From: Acanthococcus lagerstroemiae
Lineage: Eukaryota; Arthropoda; Insecta; Hemiptera; Eriococcidae
Length of the DNA: 64,000 nucleotides
Direction: 5' to 3'
NCBI GenBank assembly: GCA_031841125.1
Contig: CM063106.1
Coordinates: 36,080,001-36,144,000, forward strand
The notes beneath the pieces are model-generated. The model was not told where the DNA came from. It made no database searches and was given only the letters and a program-made list of their open reading frames with translations. How positions within the stretch are numbered: position 1 is the stretch's first letter; each line of letters opens with the position of its first letter. Below, piece by piece: positions 32,634 through 43,103 of this stretch. The translations under genes and the position numbers were made by a program.

Positions 32634-34720
32634 AATCTCTACTGGGAATTCTGCAAAAAGAGTATAAAAAAGAAATCCTCATTGCCAAAAACAAAGCATG
32701 GGAAAAATTACTTTCAGAATCGGGAGCATGGGGCAGACCGTATAAAATAAACATCAACAGAGATAACAAATTAACAGTACCCCCACTTATTGACAACGAG
32801 GGGGGAGCTATCTATAAGAAGAAAGACAAAGTCTCCCTGATTATGAAATCCTTATTTCCGGATATTGACGACGATATAACACCTTTCGAGAACATAGAAA
32901 TAATAACTAACAAACTAAAAGTGGAAGACCACACCCTTAATGTCATAGTTCGCAAACTCAAAAATAAAAAAACCAATGGAATGGACAAAATACCTAATAG
33001 ACTAATTAAAACAATTCAAGCCGTCAAACCCAAACTACTAACAATCCTTTTTCAGAAATGCTTTGACTATTTAATCTTTCCGGACAAGCTTAAACATGGT
33101 AAATTAGTACTGATTAACAAACCAGGCAAAGATCCCAGTGACCCAAAATCATATAGACCGATAACACTGCTGCCAACTCTAGGAAAAGTGCTTGAAAAAT
33201 TAATAATTCATCATCTCATAAGCGAGATAAAACAAAAGGGAGCTTACCATGATAACCAATTTGCCTACAGGAAAGACCACTCAACCGAGCGAGCGGTGCT
33301 AAAGATATGTAATGTGATCGACGACTTAAAAACAAAATACAACTTCGTCCTGTTGCTATCGTTCGACATTTCTGGGGCTTTCGATAATATTAAATGGTCT
33401 GCGATACTAAATGAATTAAAGAAAAACAAAATTGATAACTGCCTAATTAAGATCATAACTCATTACCTCACGAATAGAACTATTAATTATCTGGAACAGG
33501 ACTGTAACAAAAAACGTAAACTTAAAGCTGGCGTACCTCAGGGAAGCTGCTTGGGTCCGGTACTTTTTAATGTCGCCTTTTCTAGCATACACAGGCTAGA
33601 AGCAGAAGCAAACATTGAACTAGTTAGCTACGCGGATGATGTAGCGCTAGCTATAGGATTGAATAATACACAGGAAATCATAAAAATTAATGAATACATA
33701 AAAAACATGGAGGAAAAAGTACAATCATTAGGTCTGAGATTCAATGAAGCTAAAACTACTGGGCTTATAATCACTCATAAACGTAAAGCCAAAGCGGTAA
33801 GGCAAACTGTTAAACAAGAGCTACAAAGAAACCTAAGGGTCAATGATAACAACATTAAATTCGAAACAAATATGAAATACCTCGGAATCATCATTGATGA
33901 GCATCTAAACTTTAGCAAGCATATCGAATATATTTGCAACAAAATTATCAAAAGATATAACTGTTTCAGAGCTCTTTATGGAAACACGTATGGATACAAC
34001 TTTAAAAACAGACTAATCTTGTATAAAACTACCTTTGAGTCTTATGTAGACTATTGTTCATTGGCCTATGCAAAAAACCTCACTAAATTGCAAACTAAAA
34101 AACTCCTGATGACTCAACGTAAAATCCTCCTAAGAGTAATATCTGCCTATAGAACAGTTTCGTACGTATCGACTTGGTGCATTGCTGGAATCCCTCCAAT
34201 TGATCTCAAAATCAAAGAACGTAAAGCTATAAAAGAATGTAAAAAGTTCAAGGATTGGAACGGTTGCTCCGATGAGGTTAAAACCAATATCTCACAGGCC
34301 AGGCTCAAAACAACAGACGAATGGCAGGAACAGCATAAAAATGCGGAGACAGGTAGAGTCACGTATCTATTCTTCCCCAATATTGAAAAAATACTAAAAA
34401 TGAAACATTTCTACACCGATTACACCGTAACACAATTCTTAAGCGGACATGGCAACTTTAATAATTACCTAGCTAGGTTTAAAATCATAGATAACGCTTT
34501 ATGCGATGATTGTAAGGAAGAGAGCGAGACTGTAATACACACGATCTGTAACTGCCCGCAGAGAGAAAACCTGCGACGCAAATATAAAATAAAGAACAAT
34601 GCTTCCCTCACAAACATAACCGATATGTCCAGAGACGAGTTTTACAATTTTGTAGACTATCTCCACCAAATTCGAAGTCAAAAAAATCAGAAAATACAAG
34701 CTAACCGAAAAACCGTTTGA
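32630..34720 (+). CDS. LINE ORF2 second half: reverse transcriptase with C-terminal zinc block
   Basis: The longest ORF in the window (696 codons). It has PGKDPSDPKSYRPITLLP (~residues 164-181), motif A SFDISGAFDNIKW with catalytic Asp near 244, motif B GVPQGSCLGPVLFN (~303-316) and motif C SYADDVALAI with both Asp (~333-342). The thumb-type region follows (YLGIIIDEHLNF). The C-terminus has CDDC...H...C (CDDCKEESETVIHTICNC, ~625-642), a zinc-binding block typical of R1-clade proteins. The catalytic set is intact. The ATG at 32630 is probably not the native start; the native protein would continue from the endonuclease. It ends 120 bp before the 3' stem-loop. Confidence 0.9.
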   Translation: MKSLLGILQKEYKKEILIAKNKAWEKLLSESGAWGRPYKININRDNKLTVPPLIDNEGGAIYKKKDKVSLIMKSLFPDIDDDITPFENIEIITNKLKVEDHTLNVIVRKLKNKKTNGMDKIPNRLIKTIQAVKPKLLTILFQKCFDYLIFPDKLKHGKLVLINKPGKDPSDPKSYRPITLLPTLGKVLEKLIIHHLISEIKQKGAYHDNQFAYRKDHSTERAVLKICNVIDDLKTKYNFVLLLSFDISGAFDNIKWSAILNELKKNKIDNCLIKIITHYLTNRTINYLEQDCNKKRKLKAGVPQGSCLGPVLFNVAFSSIHRLEAEANIELVSYADDVALAIGLNNTQEIIKINEYIKNMEEKVQSLGLRFNEAKTTGLIITHKRKAKAVRQTVKQELQRNLRVNDNNIKFETNMKYLGIIIDEHLNFSKHIEYICNKIIKRYNCFRALYGNTYGYNFKNRLILYKTTFESYVDYCSLAYAKNLTKLQTKKLLMTQRKILLRVISAYRTVSYVSTWCIAGIPPIDLKIKERKAIKECKKFKDWNGCSDEVKTNISQARLKTTDEWQEQHKNAETGRVTYLFFPNIEKILKMKHFYTDYTVTQFLSGHGNFNNYLARFKIIDNALCDDCKEESETVIHTICNCPQRENLRRKYKIKNNASLTNITDMSRDEFYNFVDYLHQIRSQKNQKIQANRKTV

Positions 34721-34840
34721 TTGATTTATTTATGTAAGTATGTACACCGTAGTATTAATCTCAATAGGCTAAGCATGTAGTAAGAATAATTAAAATAGTG
34801 CACCTTTATAATCATGTAAATTTATATATCATGTAGATTC

Positions 34841-34889
34841 CGAGACGATACCCACTGAAAACCACCAGGGAAAGTGCGGTATCGTCTCG
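34841..34889 (+). ncRNA. 3' UTR stem-loop of the R1-clade LINE
   Basis: CGAGACGATACC (34841-34852) is perfectly complementary to GGTATCGTCTCG (34878-34889). The inner CACT/AGTG pair extends the stem past one bulged C. The hairpin lies ~45 bp before the (TAAA)n tail, where LINE RNAs carry the structure recognised by their own reverse transcriptase. Confidence 0.8.
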
Positions 34890-34914
34890 TAATGCTGTAA
34901 TAAATGCTTTTTAA

Positions 34915-34940
34915 TAAATAAATAAATTAAAAAAAAAAAA
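34915..34940 (+). repeat. (TAAA)n / poly-A tail of LINE
   Basis: A TAATAAATAAATAAATT run followed by A12 marks the 3' end of the LINE. Confidence 0.85.
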
Positions 34941-35179
34941 AAGCACCGCACCCCTTCTGGTCGAATTGGTTCCCGCGACCCAAATAGGTCGTGGTCGAAT
35001 TGGTTCCCGCACTACACCGCATTTTCCTTCCCATTTTACGCCGACTTAAGACAGTCCGTAGGTATGGTTAAAAATGCGATGTAGGAACATGATGTAAGAA
35101 GTAAAGTAGTATGTCATCGTAAATAGAAATTTAAAACAAACGCGTTTTATAAATTGTAAACGACTAATTCTTCCAATAA

Positions 35180-35530
35180 TTATTTTTCTTTTGCGTTTAC
35201 CCTAGGGGCCGAAGTACCTCCTAATTTAATGTAGGGTTCACTTTGGATTGTCTTCAGTGTGTCAGCTAAATGAAATATGTTGGGGTGAGGTGCATTAAAC
35301 ATTTTATTTAGTCTGCTGTGGGATCCCTCACAAAGGTTGGTAGTGCGTTGTTGACTTGACGTAAACTCAGCCCACATCGAAGGAAGGAAAACACTATCAG
35401 GTGCGACATATGTCTCCAAAATGCAATCACAAAATTTATCATATTTTTCGTCATCTGGTTTCCGCTCCATTAAATCATAACAAAAACAGTCTTCAACTTA
35501 CTCAGGGGGTAATAGAGATAGACCAAAGAA
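35180..35530 (-). pseudogene. MULE-type transposase C-terminal fragment
   Basis: On the minus strand 96 codons (35470 to 35180), plus a few open codons upstream (DCFCYDL), contain RTTNLCEGSHSRLNKMF and HPNIFHLADTLKTIQSE. This is the pattern (TTN.CEG.H..LN..F...HPNI..L) seen near the C-terminus of insect MULE transposases. An in-frame TAA lies upstream near 35500, and the DDE core is absent. The frame stops at 35180. It lies between the inverted terminal motifs described for the enclosing element. The assignment rests on this motif alone. Confidence 0.65.
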
Positions 35531-35830
35531 ATATTTAAGCAAGCGTCCGTCTGGTCGCCGTATGCATCTGTTGACTCTAGAGCCTGTATTTGTACTATGT
35601 TCCCCCACTCGATTACGTGGCATTAATCAACTCAGTAATCTGCATAGTCTACATATAGACATAAGTACGTCCTGCTGAAATGTGCTCATGACTCATCGTA
35701 AGTACCGTACAGCACAGTTCTGTGCAATACATGCAGCACCTGGGAACCAACTCGACTACAACCCCCGCGGTGACGGATTCCGCCTAGGAACCAATTCGAC
35801 TGGCTAAAAGGGTACTTGGGAAAGGTTGCT

Positions 35831-36587
35831 GATCTTAGCTGCTATCGCGACTTTTGAACTAGTGTTCAACTCTCGCAGCGACATCGAAACCGAAAGGCAA
35901 ATTTATGATATGCCTATTTTTCTTATTTCTGAGATGTTGGTGTCATAAGATAAAGGACATAAGATCTTCAATTTATGTTCCTGGTAGGACGCGAGCGCAG
36001 CCGAAGAGGGGAGGCGAAATGAGGGCCCGGGCCAGCCTCAAGACGTCTTTCTGATCACCAATACGATACTTGAAAGGTTAGTTTCCGGGGCCAGGAGTGC
36101 GATATCTGAGGAGCTAATTTGACTGGCCTGCATCGCCATAGCGCCACCAAATGAAGATCTTCAATTTAAGCTACAATTAGTTATCATACTTAATATGGAT
36201 TATTCAATTAGTACTGACCGAGAAACAAAATGTAGTATATGCGTAGGTGTACCAAAGCGTACGCCCAAAACTTCTTTTGCGATATTTTAAAGATGATGAA
36301 AATGGACTCATTATAAAGTTGCTCGTGGGTGTCGATGTAACGAGATTATAAAGACGTTACAGATGAAAAGTCAATCTGGGCACAATGCTCAGCTCATGCC
36401 TCGTTCACAGATTCTGCGGAGTGGAAAATGCTTTCTAGCCTGTTGAATTTGAGAACGCACTTCCTTCGTCGGCGAACAGCTGTCGTCTAAGATGGCGCCG
36501 AGATTTTCGTATATTTTCAAGATACATATGTTTGAATAGAATTTTCGAAAAACACCACGGCATCCGTATTAAGGATATTGATCTATG
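35831..36587. other. No recognised gene
   Basis: No supported ORF. 36588-36595 is the left target duplication of the next element. Confidence 0.4.
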
Positions 36588-36595
36588 GTCTAAAA

Positions 36596-37157
36596 CAGGG
36601 GTTAGAAGCCGATTGGAAAAGCTTGTCTTCCGGCTTCCGGCTACCATTTTTTCTGTTCCCGGCTACTGGCTATCATGTATCAACTACCAGTTACCACTTT
36701 TCAGGGTCGCACAACATTCTGGAGCGACGAAACAACAAAAATTTCTCGACTTTTGAGAATTTAGAAATTTTTTTAATGTGACCTTCCACTTCCATAAAGG
36801 AACATGTATGTCCGTCAAATTCGTAATTTTACAAGAGAGCGTTTTAAAGATAATGTGCCTAAATCTGGACTCTATGGGGTACCGTTTTGGATTCAAAATA
36901 ATGTACTAGTAGACACTTTATGGAACTGTGTGATAGCTCATTGGAAAGAGGAGATCATAAATATTCTCCGAAACGACAAGAGGTGGAAGTCACAGATCAC
37001 AAGAAGTTTACTGAGAAGCCGAAAAACAATAAACTTCTCTACCGGCTACCTCCTTCCAACTGTTTCTACTTCTCGGTTTCCGGTTTCTTGAAATTTTGTT
37101 CAACACCGGCTGTCTATCGCCTTTCGACTTCGGCTTCCGGCTGTCTTTTCATCCCTG
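36596..37157. mobile_element. 562-bp hAT-type MITE with CTTCCGGCT subterminal repeats
   Basis: The ends CAGGGGTTAGAAG and CAGGGATGAAAAG (right end, reverse complement) are inverted repeats. Flanks GTCTAAAA (36588-36595) and GTTTACAA (37158-37165) agree at 6 of 8 positions, an aged 8-bp duplication. Both subterminal regions carry repeated CTTCCGGCT/GGCTACC motifs, the same design as the AAAGC element at 9771. Non-coding. Confidence 0.7.
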
Positions 37158-37850
37158 GTTTACAATCTCAGATGTCTTTCGTCCATTACGCCGATGATTT
37201 TTTCAAATATCGATTACAGTTTTTTTATACCAGTGACATCTAGTACGGGGAATCTGAGACGTACCAATAGGTGGAGGGGAAGCTTCACCTCCTGTAGGAA
37301 ATTTTTTACTCAGCAACTGGAAAAATTTACCATTTCTGTCAGCCGAAGCTGGGAAATTTCGTTAGAGGTAATAAACAGGTCAAACGTTTTCTTTTTCTTT
37401 TTTCTTTGATACTTACTTGGGAGTTTTTGAGTTGAGAAGTTGGAAAATTCCAACAAGTCAAAAGCTTTTTTTTTTTTTGTGCTTTGACGCTTGGGAATTT
37501 GGAGTTGAATCGGTTGAGATTCTCCCCCCCCCCCCCCCAGGAAAAACTCTTCGGTAAGTCCCTGCGAGGAATTGGAGAAGAATCATGATTTTTGTTCCTG
37601 AAAGCACGAAATTTGGTATAAGAGTTCTGAAGGATATACGAATCGATTTGAAAATTAACGCCATGCGGAAACCCCCTCTTGGATTCACATTTGAAGAGAA
37701 AAAAGAGAAGAATCAACTAGTATTGTCAGAAATGAAAAATGTTTCGGGCAAGAATTAAGGCTCTTTGAATTCCCCATAAAAAATCCTGTGGCTAACTTTT
37801 CATAATCACCCCAAGAATATCGCAAAATGGAGGTTCAAAATAAGCCTTTC
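37158..37850. other. No recognised gene; poly-C15 and T-rich runs
   Basis: C15 at 37524-37538 and a T-run near 37467-37477 are simple repeats; ORFs here are not supported. Confidence 0.4.
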
Positions 37851-37953
37851 TACTACCGTGTACAGTGAGTTTCAAAATGACAGGGCCAGTCTTAAACTCT
37901 TATAACTTGGAAACACTGAAAATTGAAAGAGAAAGGAAGCCCATTTAGTAATC

Positions 37954-38330
37954 ATGTCTTGGTGGATAGCACAGCAATATTCCTTCACCGTGGAACGCCA
38001 TTCTAGGTTTTGTTGTGCAAAGAGAATTTCCCCCGTCATTTCAGTCTTTTGGGAAGGGTAAATGGACCTAAATGGCAGGTAGTACAGCGATAGGTGGGGA
38101 CATTCCGTACCATGGAGTCTGTAATATGGGTGTCGGCAAAGGAAAGGAAAAACAGCACAAACAGTTGAGAATAGCGAAAGACTGCCGAGACGGTGGAAGC
38201 ATCTCCTGGAATCTCACTTCGTCATCACTCCTCTCGTCTCAGCTATTCTTTCGGAACTAAAGAGATATTGAACTATATGGGTTTCTGCAAGACGGTGCAA
38301 CGTCTCACACCACAAACATTGTATCAGCCT

Positions 38331-38366
<36 letters not shown>

Positions 38367-38509
38367 ATGCGAGAATCATCTAGCATACAGCTTTTCAGTG
38401 GCCCCCTCGAAGTCCGGATTTGACTCCCTACGATTTTTGTTTGTGATGTTATGTCAAGTCAAAAGTGTATACCACTCCGGTGAACGATACCGGTATGCTG
38501 ATGACCCGT
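37954..38509 (+). pseudogene. Mariner-like transposase pseudogene
   Basis: The N-terminus reads MSWWIAQQYSFTVE, a typical start for this transposase group; the middle is shifted and full of stops. Around 38288-38333 the frame reads LQDGATSHTTNIVSACL, the second catalytic Asp region. An A30 run (38335-38364) follows, then RII*HTAFQWPPRSPDLTPY (38372-38430) and FCL*CYVKSKVYTTPV to the hAT insertion. The third acidic residue (PYDF) is present. In-frame stops (TAG and TGA) and the A30 run show it is dead. Confidence 0.75.
38335..38364. repeat. A30 homopolymer inside the transposase pseudogene
   Basis: Thirty uninterrupted A residues lie between the SACL and RII codons of the pseudogene, where a short Lys/Gln-rich stretch is expected. 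It may be expansion of an A-rich codon run or an inserted tail. Confidence 0.85.
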
Positions 38510-38770
38510 CAGGGCCGGTTCAAGTTGTTTTTTTTTTGGCACATGCGAAATCAGGTTTGGTGCCCCCTCCCCTTATGAAAAAAATAACTCTTTTATTTTT
38601 TTGAAATTTCAGTAATTTTACATATTAGGGGCGCCAAAGTTTATATTTAGGTTTAGTTTTGCCACAAAAAATAATGATTTTAGAACTAAGGAAGAAAAAA
38701 AAAAAGCCGGCTCTGCCAGTGCGGCGCCCCATGCGGCCGCATGTTTCGCATGGCCCTTGCGCCGGCCCTG
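38510..38770. mobile_element. 261-bp hAT-type MITE with perfect 8-bp TSD, nested in mariner relic
   Basis: The ends CAGGGCCGGTTCAAG and CAGGGCCGGCGCAAG (right end, reverse complement) are inverted repeats. TGACCCGT flanks both sides exactly (38502-38509, 38771-38778). Non-coding and T/A-rich inside. Because it interrupts the transposase reading frame, it inserted after that element. Confidence 0.92.
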
Positions 38771-38840
38771 TGACCCGTACACAAAAAACAAAAATATTCC
38801 ATCAGTGTTGCCAAGTTTATAAACATTAAAATGTAATGGA

Positions 38841-40403
38841 GAGAAAAGTTTTGAACAAAACTAGCGAGAAAAATATAAGGAATTCGTTATTTTTATTTGC
38901 GATATTTTGCCAGGAAGCGCTCCGGCAAGCGCTTTCAATTCTTCGATCAAATCAAAATAAATTATCAAAATAAATTTTAGTTTTAATCTCCATTATTTTA
39001 ATTTTCTATTACCAAAATTTTTTAATAATAAATTTCAATTAAATAAATTTATTCCTATAATAAGAATTAACTTGAGAGAGAGAGAGGGGGGGGGGAGAGA
39101 GAGAGAGAGAGAAGAAGCTGTTTCGGAAGGGGAATAGACAGAGGGCGTATTACACTAGGGTTGTAAGAAAGTGCAGTTTAGAAGGAATGGGAGTTGCCAG
39201 GTCGAACAGAATGCGGTGCCGCTGGGTCTATTTGGTTTTTTAAATACGTACATACTACATACATACATATTGTACAGATACATGCAGTTCGCGGCGAGAA
39301 GTTGCCGCACTACTTTCAATATTACGGTACCAGTGGTGGGGAAGAGATAAAAGGTTTTCCAAGAAATACGTTATACATATGAGGTAACCCCAGCCAATTT
39401 CAAAAAATTCCGATTGTGACTCTTTGAACGGTGTACGTGTTGCATCACGATCCTGTAAGAGTAGCTTGCGTAATCCTGCTCTTCAGCTATCAGTTCTCTT
39501 TTTTTATCTCTGTAGGAGGGAGCAGAATCTCTGGAGCATTTACTCATCTGCTTCCGACTGCTACTTGTACAATGACAATAATTTTCATATTAACAATTTA
39601 CAAAATATTCAACCTGAAGCTATCGTAATAATGAAAACCAGGTAAATAAAATGCGTTTTTGACGAGAACGTAAGAGCGATGAAAGAAGAATAAACGAGAA
39701 GTTATAGTAATTCGCTCATGTCTTATTCATTAGTTCAGATAGCGTTTAAAATTGATTGCTATCGAGGTGTTGACAATGAATAATATGCGATTTATTGATA
39801 ACAAAGTGACTCCTCAATTACTTAGCGTCAATGCCGATACATCCTAAATAAATGATAAATTGCGTTAAAAAGCTTTGGTTGGATGCGGCTTGCATCCTTT
39901 TATAGTTTACACGTCTCTTAAGTAATACAATTTCCTATAAAAGCCTCGGGTAAAGTTAAATCATGTGCGCTTCTCAGCGGAAACTTACTTCGCCAAATTA
40001 AACTTTGGTCAGAGGATGTTCGAAAAAGTACGCGAACGCTCGAGGATTAACAAAATCTCACGTGGACGGCGTAAATAGTTTTACTGGCGGTTGATTTTTA
40101 GGATATAGATTCTTTCAATCTGAATTTCGGTGAATCGATTCATTAATATGAACGTAGGAAGAGACTAGTTTTCAGGTGGGAGATTTAATTTTGTCGGCTG
40201 AAAATTAAAATTTTGCGAACTAATGGACATGTTTAAAATAAGTAAATTATTCAATTATTCTAAAATTTCGTGAATTGTTGGTCGTATTTTGCCACTTGAA
40301 GGTCAATGTTTCAAAATATGTCAACTTTGAAAAATGTTCGAGTAAGGTTTCTCTCAAAAAATAAAAATTGTTTTTGTTGGAATGCTGTATGGCTGTTTTG
40401 ATG
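38841..40403. other. No recognised gene; (GA)n microsatellite
   Basis: A GA/G-rich microsatellite spans about 39073-39115. ORFs of 62-73 codons near 39194-39645 have no support. Confidence 0.45.
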
Positions 40404-40870
40404 CTAGTCAGACAAGTGGGTCAGCGTGCTGTAATGTTGCATGAATCCACATTGGTGGGTGGATGAGGCTTCACGTTTCCTCAGTATCCATAGTAGTCGC
40501 TTGGCAATGATTTTTTCTAAGATTTTCCAGGGAACACAAATGAGCGCGATTGGTCGGTAGGATGTAGTGAGATGACAGTCTTTTCCGGGCTTTAAAATTG
40601 GGACAATGACTACTGTTAGCCACTCAGATGGAAAGCATTTCTCTTGCCATATTTTGTTATAAATGGAAAGAATAAGTTTGGTAAGCATTTCTGGAGGTAT
40701 GTGTCGGAGGAGGGCTGCAGCTATGCCATCATGGCCTAGAACCGTGTTTTTAACATAGTGAGTGATAGCGAGATACAGTTCTTCTCCTGTTATAGGTTGA
40801 TTACAATCTTCTAGGTTGTCGCAGTCGAAGTGGAGAGGAATGGTTTCTTCAGTGTTTTTGAATTCGAGGA
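40404..40870 (-). pseudogene. I/Jockey-type reverse transcriptase fragment
   Basis: On the minus strand the frame is open from about 40870. It reads GEELYLAITHYVKN, HDGIAAALLRHIPPEM and IYNKIWQEKCFPSEW, then VVIVPILKPGKD and SYRPIALICVPWKILEKII, ending near 40404 after QCGFMQHYSTLTHL. These are the finger and early palm motifs of a LINE RT of the I/Jockey type. The catalytic Asp motifs lie further downstream and are missing. Both ends are truncated. Confidence 0.8.
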
Positions 40871-41084
40871 ATTCTTCTTTACCAATTTATACAATGTATT
40901 TAGTTCTATTGTTTCCTTTTTCGACAAAAACTTTTTATTTTTCTGGTGTTTCCTGATTTAATTAATTCTCTAATCTTGTCCAACTTTGCATTGGCGGCAT
41001 ATTACACTTTTCTCCGTTTTGTTTGAGTTTATAATTGTATTTAATTTATTTTTTTGATTTTCGGGGCTATACTGAGCCTTTCTT
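40871..41084. other. AT-rich spacer
   Basis: No gene. The TTATTATT-rich part at its right edge continues into the tail of the RTE-like element. Confidence 0.4.
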
Positions 41085-41112
41085 CATTATATTATATTAT
41101 TATTATTATATA
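41085..41112. repeat. (ATT)n tail of the RTE-like element
   Basis: An imperfect ATT/ATATT repeat directly at the 3' end of the minus-strand LINE; microsatellite-like tails are characteristic of RTE-type elements. Confidence 0.65.
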
Positions 41113-41170
41113 CAGCATGTAGGTGTGTTCTTAATTTTACGACTAAAACATTGAGTTGTAGTGCCGCCCG

Positions 41171-43103
41171 CTACTCGGGAGCACTTCCCCCTTCTCTTCC
41201 GCCAGTTGTACACACCGCCAATTTTTGGGCATATGCCTCCCCTTCCTCCCTCCATTTTTTCCTATCAAGGGTAAACCTTCCCCACTTCGGTCCCATTTCC
41301 TTGACTAATTCGTCCCTCCAACGAGTGGTGGGTCTTCCCCTCCCCCTTTTTTGATCATAAGGAATCCACCCTTCCACCCTGCTCCTCCAATTTTTGCCTC
41401 CATTTCGCCGAATGTGCCCCGCGTATTTCCATTTATTTCTCTTGATTGACACTGCAATGTCTTGCATTTTTGTTTTTGCCCTGATTGTTTCATTTGAAAT
41501 TTTGTCTTTAATTTTTATATTAAGCATAGACCTTTCCATTGCTCTCTGAGTAGTCCTAAATTTTTCCAAATTGCTTTGGGTCAGTGCCCAAGTCTGTGAC
41601 CCGTAGGTCAGTGAAGGTGCGATGTAACTTCTCCACACTTCTGTTTGTGTGTAAGTAGGTAATTTTCCTTTAAAAATATATTTTAAATTCCAAAAATTTT
41701 TCCATACGCCCTTGATTCTATGTGATAATTCTTTCTCGCGTGACTTTTTGAAAGAAATTGTTTGTCCCAAGTAAACCACTTCACTTGCCCACTCAATATT
41801 CTCTTTATCAATAATCACTCGTTCTTCTCTGGCGTTTGAAAGAATCTTAGTTTTTTCGGTATTAACTTTCAGACCTGCCCTCTGGCATATTTGTATAAAC
41901 TCTTCAGCGCATTCGACCAGCTCTTTTATGTTGTCAAAAATTAGTACGACATCGTGCGCAAAACGCAAATTATTTAGGTACTTTCCATCCACTTTCAGAC
42001 CTTTATTCTCCCAATCTAGCTGTCTCATAGCTCCTTCTAATGCACTGTTAAACAGATTCGGAGATAAAGGATCTCCTTGGCGAACACCTCGGCCTAGCTT
42101 GAAATTTTCCCCTTTTTTGTCTGTTTTCACATAAGCATATGCGTCTTGGTATAAGTTTTTTTAAATGTTCATCGCTTTTTTGCACACTCCTTGTTCTCGA
42201 AGTGATTTCCATAGATAATTATGGTTTATTGAGTGGAAGGCTTTTTCAAAGTCGATAAAAAGTAAATAGATATCGAAATTATATTCTAATGCTTCTTCTA
42301 TGATTTGATCCAGTATAAACATTTGGTCAACTGTTGATGGCCCTTTTCTAAAGCCTGCTTGTGTATCTGATTGCTGGAAATCTAGAATTGGGTAAAGTCT
42401 CTCTTTCATCCTTTTCATAAATAATTTGCCTATATTGGAGGTAAGGCTTATTGGCCTGCAATTTTTAATGTTGTTTTTATTACCTTTTTTGTATAGAAGT
42501 ATTATTTCACCAATTTTCCATTGACAAGGAATTGTTTCATTTTTTAATATTTTATTGAATAGTTTTGTTAAAATGGGTGCGAGCTCTTCGTCAAAGGTTC
42601 GTAAAGTTAGATTATCAATTTGGTCGGGGCCTGCTGCTTTATCAATTTTTAAACTTCTTAAGTCTTCCAGAACTTCTGACTTTAAAAAATCTGGGACGTC
42701 TCAAATCTTCGCCTTTATATAGTTCTTTGTAATAATGGGTAGCACTCTCGACAATACTTCAACGTGAGTAGACCTTTTCGCCCTTCTGATTCATCATACT
42801 CGGAATGAGTTTTCTATCAGGAAATAATTCTTTTTTAACTCTTTTTGTTGATCGGTCCTTCGATAAAATTTCCTCTATTTTTGTTTGATCAAAATTCATC
42901 ATATCCTTCCGAATTTCCGTCTTAACTTTTCTCCTCAATAACAAAAACTCAATTTTTTCTTTCCATGATTTCCTATCTTTTCCTTCTAACTCATCTTTCT
43001 TTTGAATCAGGGCTTTCGTCTCCGCAGATAGCTTATCCTCAGTTTTTACTGCCACTGCTACTTTACTATACTTGTTTGACACCTCCTTAATTACAGCTAC
43101 CAT
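41171..43103 (-). pseudogene. LINE ORF2 reverse transcriptase part, multiply broken
   Basis: Segments follow on the minus strand. 43103-42759 (linker, ends with a TGA after GEKVYSR) continues in frame as SIVESATHYYKELY. A shift near 42690 leads to the palm start DKAAGPDQIDN. 42418-42161 has QAGFRKGPSTVDQM and FIDFEKAFHSIN (motif A), then a TAA at ~42159. 42130-41171 has GVRQGDPLSPNLF (motif B) and RFAHDVVLI, where the catalytic YADD/FADD is changed to FAHD. Then come YLGQTISF, TYGSQTWALT, and KWKYAGHIRR...RGRPTTRW...GEAYAQ at the C-terminus. Clearly inactive. Confidence 0.8.

Larger units (their letters stand above)
31499..34940 (+). mobile_element. R1-clade LINE, near-complete but 5'-truncated
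   Basis: It contains, in order, the end of ORF1, an APE-type endonuclease, a reverse transcriptase with a C-terminal zinc-binding block, a 3' UTR with a strong stem-loop, and a (TAAA)n/A-rich tail. AAGCACC occurs just left of the 5' junction (31492-31498) and right after the tail (34941-34947), a plausible short target duplication. Removing the element joins the two halves of the MULE terminal region. The R1 clade is judged from the RT and C-terminal style. Confidence 0.85.
31460..35830. mobile_element. Decayed MULE-like transposon, split by an R1-clade LINE
   Basis: Inverted, repeated terminal motifs flank this block. The left side has GAGTTGGTTCCCAAATAACC (31460), AATTGGATCCC (31481) and CGAATTGGTTCCCG twice (34972 and 35003). 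The right side has, on the opposite strand, TTTCCCAAGTACCC (about 35815-35828), CGAATTGGTTCC (35792-35803) and CGAGTTGGTTCCC (35742-35754). Between them is a MULE-type transposase fragment on the minus strand. The LINE at 31499-34940 lies inside the left terminal region. No target duplication is recognisable. Confidence 0.55.
37850..38840 (+). mobile_element. Relic of a mariner-like (IS630/Tc1/mariner group) element
   Basis: The block contains a frameshifted transposase (37954-38500) with a hAT MITE nested in its C-terminal coding part. The termini are not recognisable. The family is assigned from the QDGA...SHT and WPPRSPDLTP motifs. Confidence 0.65.

Noticed and set aside
18714..41165. Shared TAGTGCCGCCCG word in the 3' UTRs of two different LINEs (18714 and 41158)
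   Set aside because: Only 12 nt are shared and the flanks do not align, so it is probably chance; not enough to claim a common 3' signal.
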